Below, piece after piece: positions 23,826 through 32,758 of a DNA stretch of 64,000 nucleotides. The stretch spans positions 372,001 through 436,000 of the forward strand of contig CANTFL010001426.1 of NCBI GenBank assembly GCA_947650285.1. Reading direction: 5' to 3'. The translations under genes were made by a program, and so were the position numbers. Numbering within the stretch: the first letter of the stretch is position 1; each line of letters begins with the position of its first letter. The notes beneath the pieces are model-generated. The model was given only the letters and a program-made list of their open reading frames with translations, did no database searches and was not told the origin of the DNA. This stretch comes from Hyaloperonospora brassicae (lineage: Eukaryota > Oomycota > Peronosporomycetes > Peronosporales > Peronosporaceae).

Positions 23826-24218
23826 TGTAACGGGGTACACCCTTGCGTGAACTTAACGCAAGGGTTTCGGTGCTCCCGACAGACGTACACGAGGCAAACG
23901 AAGAAGCGCAGATAAGGTAAAAGTAGAACTTATGTATTAATATAATTAAGTCTTTAACCACTGTCTCTCTGTTTGACTTAACTTAATTATACTAATCTAA
24001 CTGATTGTATGGTGACGTCTCGTCACCACTCATTGCGCGCGTCTTGCGGCGATTGGTGGGTTGATATCGTCAAGATATCAAACAATGAACAGACTCTTTG
24101 GTCGACCCATCAATATCACCACTATTGGTGAAATTGTTCAAAGAATATTCAACATAATATTATTTATTGTCATTATCTCTCAAATGACAATTTCCATGTA
24201 ACGGGCTGCCCCGTTACA
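23826..24218 (-). repeat. 3' LTR of copy 2
   Basis: 393 bp, TGTAAC to GTTACA. The purine tract lies immediately to its right. Several hairpin arms seen in copy 1 carry mismatches here, for instance GGTGAAATTG against CAATATCACC. Confidence 0.95.
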
Positions 24219-24233
24219 TCACCCCCCCCTTAA
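24219..24233 (-). other. Polypurine tract of copy 2
   Basis: The minus strand reads TTAAGGGGGGGGTGA against the 3' LTR, with two more G residues than copies 1 and 3. Confidence 0.85.
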
Positions 24234-24334
24234 CTGATAGTCACCGTGTGACTATCGAAAATATGGCGGCCACCCGTTGGCCACCATTGGGACAGGACGC
24301 ACTTGTTGGGTCCGTTCCATTCACTTTCCGCTTG

Positions 24335-24365
24335 ACCTCGCATAGTTAACATGTCTATGCGAGGT
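24335..24365 (+). promoter_or_regulatory. Start-codon hairpin of the antisense gene
   Basis: The first ATG (24351-24353) lies in the 9-base loop of a perfect 11-bp stem, ACCTCGCATAG against CTATGCGAGGT. Copy 3 keeps it exactly (around 49555-49585), while copy 1 has lost part of one arm. A stem this strong around the AUG could restrain translation. That role is inference. Confidence 0.6.
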
Positions 24366-25931
24366 GACTCAAGATTCACACAGCCCGGTGCTGTGCCAGC
24401 CTCTGCGGCAGACGATTCGTCGTCTGCTGCTCCTTCTTCGCCTGCAGCAACAGGTGGTGCAGGTGCACGCGGCACCTCTCCGCGTGCGCATGATGACCCC
24501 GACGTTGAGGTCATCTACTCTGGCGAGTCAGACGTGTCTGACTCGGGCAATGCGCCAGAGGCGTCTCGATCACCGGCGACGCCTCAGTATTCGCCAAGGC
24601 CACTGCCGAACGAACGGACTCGTGATTTGCATCACAGTCTGTTTGGCAGTGATGACGCTGATCAGGGCGGTGAGGAATATTATTCCTTACCACCGCCGGC
24701 TCGTGCTTCCTCGGAAGAGCGTGATGACGATGGCGTGAGCCGTCGTCAATCTGGAAGCCGTGGTACCAACAAGGGTACCACTGTGAAGCGTGATGAGCCG
24801 AAGCCGTGGCGTTTGCCCGAACGGCTCATCAATAGCTTGTCTCACGAGACAAGCCAACATGAGCTTCACGGCTTGAGTTCCAGCGCGAAGAACTTTCGCG
24901 CTGAAGAAGATTTTTATCTCGATGTCTTTCTTAGACATCGATGGTACAAAGGCAACCAAAAGCGTGACAACGCCTCGCTTTTGGCTGCGTGGAACGCGTT
25001 CGTCCAAAACGTAAAGAATTTTGGACGAGAAGGGTGGCTCAAGAAACTTGAGGCGACACGCCTCAGGTTCGAAAAGCGAACGCCAACCGGTGCTAGGTAC
25101 CGGTTGCACTGTTTGTTGAGTGAGGCAGGCATTCCTTGCCTCACACGGGGAGGCCCTTGTGCGAGTTGTGTTGACAACTCGCAGCGTGCACATAGGGACG
25201 TGTATTCCCTAAGTTCGCCCTGGGGAAGGGCACACATCTCGGCTGAGATGCGTGACGCGATTGCAAACTTTCAATCCGTCTACAAGCGTCAAAAGCGCGT
25301 GTTTACCGATGGGCCCGAGGACTCATCGGATGGGTCTCGTCATACTGACGGACGAGACCTTCAACATCCATCAGCAGCTGAGAGCGGGGCTCCCAGCTGT
25401 TTCAAGAGGGCGGATACCCCCGCCACTGGACGAGGTAGCTCGTCCTTGATCCTGAATCGTCACGGTGATTTAAGATACGCTCCACTAGAAAGCGTTGATC
25501 GCCGTGAGCATCCACCAAAGGATGTGGTGGAGGAGGAAAGACCTCCTCCAGATGATTCGGTTCACCATCTCGACCCTTACGAGATGGATCGCGCAATCGA
25601 TGAATTGCGCGATGACTTGAAGCACGAGCGCGACCGGCGCTACGCTTTGACTGATACCGTGCGGAAGAACCGCAAGGATCACGAGGCTGATCGGGCGAGA
25701 GATCGCGCCGATTATAAAACAGCGCAGCTTCAGGTCGAGCGGGATGTCCGCTCCCTATTTGGCGAGCTGGCGACAGCTCGCGGGGAGATATCTCGGTTGA
25801 GTTCCGAGGTATCATATCTGCGCGACCAGACGGATCGTCTGGAGCGCGAACGCAAGAACCTGATGGATGTTCTTGAACGTGGTGGCTATCTTCATCGGAA
25901 GAAGAAGGCTCGTACTGACAGTACGGCCTGA
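24351..25931 (+). CDS. Antisense accessory protein, coiled-coil, of copy 2
   Basis: An intact 526-residue frame opposite to gag-pol, starting about 130 bp from the 3' LTR. Residues 1-50 are A/S/P/G-rich. Residues 50-64 give DVEVIYSGESDVSD, a hydrophobic core followed by acidic and serine residues, like a SUMO-interacting motif. Residues 170-315 look globular, with aromatic and basic residues and cysteines at 254, 263, 270 and 273 that could bind metal. Residues about 410-510 form a charged coiled coil, and the tail HRKKKAR (515-521) resembles a nuclear signal. From about 25300 onward the gene overlaps the pol C-terminal region and chromodomain on the other strand, so both strands code. I recognise no family. 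Antisense extra genes are known in some plant gypsy elements, which makes a regulatory or structural role plausible, but none is shown. It is the only intact copy in the window. Confidence 0.75.
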   Translation: MSMRGDSRFTQPGAVPASAADDSSSAAPSSPAATGGAGARGTSPRAHDDPDVEVIYSGESDVSDSGNAPEASRSPATPQYSPRPLPNERTRDLHHSLFGSDDADQGGEEYYSLPPPARASSEERDDDGVSRRQSGSRGTNKGTTVKRDEPKPWRLPERLINSLSHETSQHELHGLSSSAKNFRAEEDFYLDVFLRHRWYKGNQKRDNASLLAAWNAFVQNVKNFGREGWLKKLEATRLRFEKRTPTGARYRLHCLLSEAGIPCLTRGGPCASCVDNSQRAHRDVYSLSSPWGRAHISAEMRDAIANFQSVYKRQKRVFTDGPEDSSDGSRHTDGRDLQHPSAAESGAPSCFKRADTPATGRGSSSLILNRHGDLRYAPLESVDRREHPPKDVVEEERPPPDDSVHHLDPYEMDRAIDELRDDLKHERDRRYALTDTVRKNRKDHEADRARDRADYKTAQLQVERDVRSLFGELATARGEISRLSSEVSYLRDQTDRLERERKNLMDVLERGGYLHRKKKARTDSTA

Positions 25932-28900
25932 GCCTCCCCACGTAAAACGTAGGATGCGTGCGCATCTTACGTGGCAATTCGATCGTGTATGCATTGCCCT
26001 TGCGATGTAACACTCGAAATGGCCCAATGTACTTCGGCAGTAGTTTACTACTACCGACACTAGTGAGTGCATGTCCAGGTAAGATTACCGTAGACAGTAG
26101 TACTAGGTCATTAACCTTAAATGAAAGAACATTTGCTCTTCCATTCTTGTCTGCGTTCCGTTTCTGACGGTCCACCGCATTTGCGATGGAGTCCTGAACG
26201 AAACGGACTACCGCTTCTCGAGTCAGCAGGAAGTTCTCTGCTGACTCTTTGTTTTGTCTTTCAGTGCGCTTCGTGCGCACTGCTAAGAGATTGTTCTCTT
26301 CTACAGCGAGGTTGTCTTCTTCCTCGCTGGAATAATCGTTGACGATGCTGAATATACCAGCATCGTCATCATCATCCGAGTCAATAATAGCGTCGCCGCT
26401 ATTATTGAGGTGATCTTCTTCATCGATGTCGACTTGATCGACATCGGCATCATACGTGACGACGTTAGCGTCGACACGTGATGAGCAAGAGCCAAAACGG
26501 TTTTTGCTCGAGCGAGTCCCTCCCCCCCATCCAAGAGTCACACTCTAGAAGGGCGGGTACACGTATATGGCGTAAACCATTCACGCAAAACGGTGTGTGC
26601 TGTGTTGAGGCATGCACCGAATTATTGATGGCGAATTCCACCATTGGTAGGAATTCGCTCCAACTCGGAAACGAGTGGACATATCCTCGAAGGATCTCTT
26701 CGAGGACACGGTTCGCACGTTCCGTCTGACCATCTGTTTCGGGATGGTCAGAAGTAGACATCTTCAATCGTGTTCCAAGAGAACGGAACACGGTTTGCCA
26801 AAATGCCGCCGTGAACCGAGGGTCACGGTCGGATGCGAGTTCACGGGGTAACCCGTGGAGTCTAAAGACCGTGTCGAGAAAGACACGAGCACAACCTTGA
26901 GCCTTGATCGACTCAGGACAGCAGCAAGATGGACCATCTTGCTGAACCGGTCAACAAACACAAGAATACCATTATTCTTGTGAGCGTCTTCGGGAAAACC
27001 GAAGACGAAGTCCACTGAACGGACCGCCAGCACTCTGCCGGAACAGGCAGAGGTTGCAATGGTGCACGGGATGGAGGACTAGGCTTCACCCGTTGGCAAA
27101 CCTCGCAAGCACGTATGTACTTGCGTACAAACTGATACTGGCGGGGCCAGTAAAAGTCACGACTTACCGTGAGGTAAGTCTTTTCTCTACCACGATGGCC
27201 GCATGTTGGGGCATCGTGACACTCATACATGATGCGTAAACGCAAATCATGATGAGCGGGTACGACGACACGAGGCGTGTCGTCGGCAACAGCTGTATAG
27301 TACAGCAATTCGTTGCGTGTACTATACCGATCCGAGGAGGATCGGTACAAAGCTGGTAAATCCCTCATGGATTTACTGGATAGATTCACCAGATGATCCA
27401 TCAATCGCAGAAGATCCTTATCTTCCGCGTATGCCTTTCGTACGTCTTCAAGTAAACTTGACGACGGGACACTGACTGACAGTGTCGCAACAGTGGGCTT
27501 ATCCTCACTGTTGAATTGTGCGACCGGCTCGAAATCGGGCCGGCGCGAGAGCGCATCAGCGACGACGTTTAGTCGTCCTGGTTTATACTCCACGGAGAAG
27601 TTATACTCCGCGAAGAAAGACAGCCACCTCGCCATCCTTTGCGAGAGGTGTGGGATGTTTACGGCCGTGCGTAATGACGCATGGTCCGTATAGACGATGA
27701 ACGGTCTATCTCCCAATAGATAGATAGACCCGGAACTTAGCCAGTGCATATTTCATGGCAAGGAGTTCCTTGTCATGCACTGGGTAATTACGCTCAGCTG
27801 CTTGCAGCTGACGCGACTGATAACAGATGACGCGCTCCGCGCCATCTGCATCGAATTGCATTAACGCACAGCCGATTGCGAAATCGCTGGCGTCACAGAC
27901 CACATGAAATGGTCTGTCCTGATCTGCAATCGCCAAGATCGGCGACTGCATCAAGCTTTGCTTGATACCCTCAAAGGAACGCTGGCACTCAGCGTTCCAT
28001 GACCACTTGACATTTTTCTTGAGCAAGCAAGAAAGATGAACAGTCATCTCGGCGTAGTTGCGCGAGTACTTGTGCAAGTACGCCGCTAGCCCAAGGAACT
28101 TCCTTAGCTCCTTGACATCGACTGTCACTGGCCAGTCCGTGATCGCCTTGATATTTTCGGGATCAGGGCGTACGCCGTGTTTACCCACGATGCACCCAAG
28201 AAGTGGTTGTTTGCTAGCCGCGAATATACACTTCTTGAGGTTTGCGTACAACTTATGCTTGCGCATAAGTTGAAGAACCTGACGAACGTGAGGTCTGTGA
28301 ACTTCAACGTCCGTCTTTCCGTCCATAGCCCGACTATGGACGAACACATCGTCGAAGTAACTCGGTGCGAAGTCTCGCACCGGTCTCAACAGATTTGTGA
28401 CACATCTGTTGAATGTTGCAGGAGCATTACTCAGCCCCTGTGGCATAACTAGCCACTCCCACAGCATCCCGTTGGGGGTACTCACTGCTGTGAACGGGAT
28501 GTCCCGTTCACGCATGAGGATCTGATAGAATCCATCCATCAGATCCATGGACGAAAAGATGGTACTTTTTGACATACCATCTATGATTACGTCCTTCCTC
28601 GGTATCGGCGTCTGAGCCGGTACCGTTGCAGCATTCAATTTGTTGAATGCGTGCACTATCCGCCATCCTCCTGTGGCCTTTCGCACACAGAAGGTCGGAG
28701 AGCTGTGAGGGGATGTCGATTCCCTCACATGGCCCACTGCTATGCGATCGGCAAAGAACTTGTCGATCACTAGTACTTGTTCACGAGGCAGTGGCCACTG
28801 CTTCATGACACATTACTTCGAGCCCGGTTTGAGCTCGATCTCGTGTCGAGTGCCTTTGTCCTTAGGCAACTCGCAAGGTACGGATTCAGGGAACACGTCC

Positions 28901-30212
28901 TTGAATTCGATCAAATCCTTATACAAAGGATTGGCCTGAAGTGACTCCCAGGATTGAGACGTGTATCGCTCAATCCGAGTCTTCTCATCGAGGACACTTT
29001 CGTCCATCGATGAGCTGCTGAGAACCCGTTCGTTCTCAGCAAATACTGTGGCCGACCGAATATCGGCCACATACTCATCCTCCGTGACGAGTATGCAGAT
29101 CTGCTTGACTTTGCCACTACGCAGATCACGCAAGAACCGTTTCGGTTCTAGCGTTGGCAACTGAGTTATCTCCGAAGTTGACTTCGGAGGCACAATCAGA
29201 TCAAGCGTATAAGCGCCTACGCTTGATCCGTCATTAACCAAGACGTTCAACGTCTCGGTTTCTTCCTGGGAACTTGCTTCCACAGGTTGCTGAGGGCCTG
29301 ATCCCTCAGCAAGTGACTCTTGAGGAATTCCTTCCTCAAGCACGTGGGGACTTATTCCCTCGACGTCTTCTGACTGTGGCTGTGCAACCACAGTCAGGCA
29401 CCGATCCTCTACGGTCGACTCTCCAGTCGACCTAGGATTTCCATGTTGCCCTTTGTAGGCAACAGGTTTCTTACTTCTAAGATGCTGCCCGCTAGGCATG
29501 CATCCATGTCCCGGTCCACTCGACTTATTCGAGTGGTGGACCTTCGGCGCAGCCTGTACTTCTGTACAGCCGCCGGGAGCTTGCTCCACAGTGTAGTGAT
29601 CAACTACACTGTGATCTTGTGCAGTCGTGCTAACGACCGTACCTCAAGTGAGGCCATCGCACTCACTCGCAGAACATCCACACGCTTGTGGACGCTCCAA
29701 GATGTTCATCAGATGGCCATCTGATGAACAAGCGGCAGGCATCTTCACGGATCGATGCTGCCAGCTCACCCTTGGCTCGTACCTTCTGAGCCAAGGTAAT
29801 CCCAGGATGACATCAAATTTGTCATCCAGATCCAGTACGATGAATTCATCATCGTACTGTTCGCCCTCTAACGTGTAGTGGATTCCTACTACACGTTTCT
29901 CAACGGTAATCGATGCGCCTGTTGCAAGGCGCACCGTCATCCTCGTGAGGGGAATGTCGCGCTCAACGAACTTGAGCCTACGACCCTCTAGTGACTGGCG
30001 ACGAACAAAGTTGTTCGACGCCCCACAGTCTACTAGGGCACGAAGCGACAAATCATTTGTCGCTTCCAACTTCAAGGTGATGAGCGAAACGTCATCACCA
30101 GGTGCAGAGACACACAATGATTGTGTATCTGGAGCAACTTTCGTCAAGAGATTTGCAAATTCTCTTGAGGTTGCTGGATCAGTAGGGCGCTCCGCCCCTA
30201 CTGACCCCGACC
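25402..30212 (-). pseudogene. Pol polyprotein of copy 2, broken at several points
   Basis: Entered by -1 frameshift from gag. The protease carries ALVDCGASNNF; cysteine replaces the usual threonine or serine after the catalytic aspartate. A TGA at about 29644 and a TAA at 28813-28815 interrupt it in frame. The reverse transcriptase segment 27706-28806 is open (366 codons) and keeps YFDD near 28350. A small duplication near 27715 shifts frame into RNase H. RNase H (TDHAS, VADALSRRP) and the integrase HHCC lie in 26913-27749. The integrase core is broken near 26913-26990, and HPETDGQTER is present near 26770. The GPY/F region and chromodomain occupy 25402-26541, where a tryptophan codon in the chromodomain has become TGA (25402-25404). 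Confidence 0.9.
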
Positions 30213-30219
30213 ATTTTTT
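30176..30219 (-). promoter_or_regulatory. -1 ribosomal frameshift signal, gag/pol, copy 2
   Basis: Slippery A AAA AAT at 30213-30219 (minus strand), 5-base spacer 30208-30212, 12-bp stem formed by 30196-30207 and 30176-30187, loop 30188-30195. In the 0 frame gag ends at TAG (30198-30200) inside the stem. In the -1 frame reading continues TGG TCG GGG into protease. The slippery run also sits in a second small hairpin, GACCAT/ATGGTC. Confidence 0.88.
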
Positions 30220-31352
30220 GATGGTCCGTCTCGCTGTTGCGGCTTCGCAACAGCGCTGGACCCACGACCATTGCCCTTTCTGGCGAATGGTCGTCCATTT
30301 CGCTCAGTACTGTTTGGTACTGGGCGTGGAGCACTACACTCGTATGCGTAGTGCCCTAACTTCTGACAGCGATTGCACCTCTGCAATCGCTTGTTGTTAG
30401 AAGAGCGAGGTCTCTCGCTCTCAACATAGCAGAGGTCCATTGGTTCTGGACCTCCGATCTCTTGTCGTCTCGGTGGACGATAAGAGTTTGAGCTAGCATG
30501 AGCCTGTCTCATGCTAAAGTCTTCCTGTTCCGCGGCTGATATCGCATCTTCCAGCGTATTCAGCTCAAGGCGGAACAGGTGGCTCCTGACGGACCCCTCT
30601 GCGAGCCCTTGCATGAACACCGTACTCAACGTGTGTTCATGTACTGGGTTAGCAGTTATAGTACTCGCGAGGAGTCGTATATGTTGTGCGTAAGCGTGCA
30701 CATCACGCTTACCCTGCTTGAGTTTCAGGAGCTCTGAACGAGCTCTGAACTCAGCGCGTGGCGGCTCAAACGTTTGTCTGAGCCGGGACTTGAAGTCATC
30801 TAGCGACCTAAACACGTTTGGGTCGCTACTCTCGAGTCCCAGGGACCAAGTTTTGGCACGCCCTGCCAAGTGGGTTTGAGCAAATGTGAGTTTCATTTGC
30901 TCATCTTCGACGCGACGAGCCCTTAGGGCTCTGTCGAGTTCGACAAACCACAGTAACAGGGAGTCTTCCGGGACTCCACTGTACTTGGAGATGTCAACCT
31001 TCATGACCTCGGGACGGCGCGCATGCGCCGTCCCGCCCACAGCAGCATGGAACTGCTGCTGTCTCAACAGCTCTGTCTGTTGAGCACCGAGTTCTCTCAA
31101 CTGCTCGGCCTGTTGAGAGCCTTGCTGGTGAAGCAAGGCTACTTTCTCCCTCACCGTGACAAGTTCATTTTGAATGAACTTGGCTATAGCGGCATGTTGT
31201 TGGTCTCTGTCTAGAGACTCCAACATGGCGCTAATGGCGAACTCGCAGACGGTAGAACTCATTCGTTCTACCGCACTCCATTCGATGTCACTCAAATGGG
31301 TAAACCCTTCATGCGTGGCGTGAAAGGTCTCTTCATCATCCAACATGTTCAT
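30198..31352 (-). CDS. gag: Gag polyprotein of copy 2, intact
   Basis: 384 residues from MNMLDDEETFHATHEG to GPSKNGRGQ. Residues about 40-110 are Q/E-rich and helical. About 120-270 is the capsid-like retrotransposon Gag domain (YSGVPEDSLLLWFVELDRAL, then FRSLDDFKSRLRQTF and the HAYAQHIRLLASTI block). A CCHC zinc knuckle, CNRCQKLGHYAYEC, lies near residue 340, followed by a basic tail. It would form the virus-like particle and bind RNA. The frame is undamaged although this is the oldest insertion. The two ATGs at the start lie in the perfect hairpin CCAACATG-AA-CATGTTGG. Confidence 0.92.
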   Translation of the reverse strand: MNMLDDEETFHATHEGFTHLSDIEWSAVERMSSTVCEFAISAMLESLDRDQQHAAIAKFIQNELVTVREKVALLHQQGSQQAEQLRELGAQQTELLRQQQFHAAVGGTAHARRPEVMKVDISKYSGVPEDSLLLWFVELDRALRARRVEDEQMKLTFAQTHLAGRAKTWSLGLESSDPNVFRSLDDFKSRLRQTFEPPRAEFRARSELLKLKQGKRDVHAYAQHIRLLASTITANPVHEHTLSTVFMQGLAEGSVRSHLFRLELNTLEDAISAAEQEDFSMRQAHASSNSYRPPRRQEIGGPEPMDLCYVESERPRSSNNKRLQRCNRCQKLGHYAYECSAPRPVPNSTERNGRPFARKGNGRGSSAVAKPQQRDGPSKNGRGQ

Positions 31353-31396
31353 GTTGGATGTTGTGGTACTTGGAAGGAATACGAAGTGCTACCAGG

Positions 31397-31788
31397 AGTA
31401 ACGGGGCACACCCTTGCGTGAACTTAACGCAAGGGTATCGGTGCCCCGACAGACGTACACAAGGCAAGCGAGGAAGCGTAGATAAGGTAAAAGCAGAACT
31501 GTTATATTAATATAATTAAGTCTTTAACCAGTGTCTCTCTGTTTGACTTAACTTAATTATACTAATCTAACTGAGTGTATGGTGACGTCTCGTCACCACT
31601 CATTGCGCGCGTCTTGCGGCGATTGGTGGGTTGATATCATCACGATATCAACCAATGAACAGACTCTTTGGTCGACCCATCAATATCACCACTATTGGTG
31701 ATATTGTTAAAAGAATATTCAACTTCATATTCTTCATTGTCATTATCTCTCAAATGACAATTTCCATGTAACGGGCTGGCCCGTTACA
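31397..31788 (-). repeat. 5' LTR of copy 2
   Basis: 392 bp, first base T to A (AGTAAC) and otherwise full length. The putative primer site just inside has decayed (ACGAAGTGCTACCA on the plus strand instead of ACAAAGTGCTACCA). Confidence 0.93.
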
Positions 31789-31791
31789 AGA

Positions 31792-31915
31792 CCCGTCTGC
31801 TCTTTAGAACTATATTTGCCACTACTACGATAGTTTTATGTTGTTCCCGTTTGCTCTTAAGAACTGTATCTGTCTTTAGTGCTTTCGTCACGCTGATGCT
31901 GCCGCGGACGAAGCG
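31792..31915. repeat. Right arms of interrupted inverted repeat
   Basis: 31792-31820 is the near-perfect inverse of 23760-23788. A second, more diverged inverse copy follows at 31828-31915, running from CGATAGTTTTATG through CCCGTTTGCTCTTAAG to GCTTTCGTCAC. The locus was therefore a compound palindrome before copy 2 inserted. Confidence 0.75.
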
Positions 31916-32758
31916 AAGCGGAATGCATGCTGATTGATTGCGCAGCGCAGTAGACGATGGATGTCACAAAAGAAGCTGATACGGTCGTTAAAAGGTGGTG
32001 ATAATCTGGACATATTTTCGTAGTAGCTGCAAAGCTACTTGTAGTATTGTTGTCTCCAGTGGAGGAAATATTCACACAGCGAAGGTACCTCTGTCCTCTC
32101 AATTCATATCGTACATGTAGCACGAAACTTATACAAAGTGCTACGTTCTCAAAGATTAGCTCAAACTACGTTTACGTAAAAATTGGCGCGCGCGTTGAAT
32201 GGCTGACGTATCCTTTGGCAACATTTTTGGCTTGTTAATAGTTGAGATGTAGTAGGGTTGGTGAGAAATGGACCAAGTGACCGATCAGACTATATTAGAC
32301 CACTGAGGATTTGTACAATGTTTAGATTCTACGACATTTTGACAGACATGGACACGACAGATTGTAAAGATTTTTGAACTTCTTGTTTTGTAAGTTTGCA
32401 GTGGTTGATACCCATTTGAGTTGGCACTTTGTACATTTCTACATTTTGATGCATTTTCTTTTCGTTGTTTATCTCGTGCTTTATCTTCATTAAAATTGAC
32501 TTTTCGGTGCTTTTAATTGATGCGATTATCTCGCATTTTCATATGTTTAGTCTAATCTGTTGGCTCATTATTGCGACTTCATCAAGTATACCTCCCTTAC
32601 CGTTTCTAACTACGATCAGCTCGAGCCAGTATACACCAGTGCGATCATATCGATCGAGAATCACAACGGTAGTACTGATACAGAAACAGCGTGTAGCTCC
32701 AAGAACGCCACCTTATCAATTGTCCAAACATTCCAACTCGCCATTTGCTTTGTGATGA
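31916..32758. other. Upstream region of the IBTK-like gene
   Basis: AT-rich, no convincing frame. It probably includes the promoter and 5' UTR of the gene starting at 32759. No core promoter motif was assigned. Confidence 0.4.

Larger units (their letters stand above)
23826..31788 (-). mobile_element. Full-length Ty3/gypsy chromovirus, copy 2
   Basis: A 7963-bp minus-strand element of the same family as copy 1, flanked by a perfect 5-bp duplication AGACC (23821-23825 and 31789-31793). LTRs of 393 and 392 bp differ at roughly 20-25 positions by hand count, the most diverged pair of the three, so this is the oldest insertion. Even so it keeps an intact Gag, an uninterrupted reverse transcriptase core with YFDD, and the only intact copy of the antisense accessory gene. 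Pol as a whole is broken. The right LTR begins AGTAAC, a one-base change. Confidence 0.95.
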
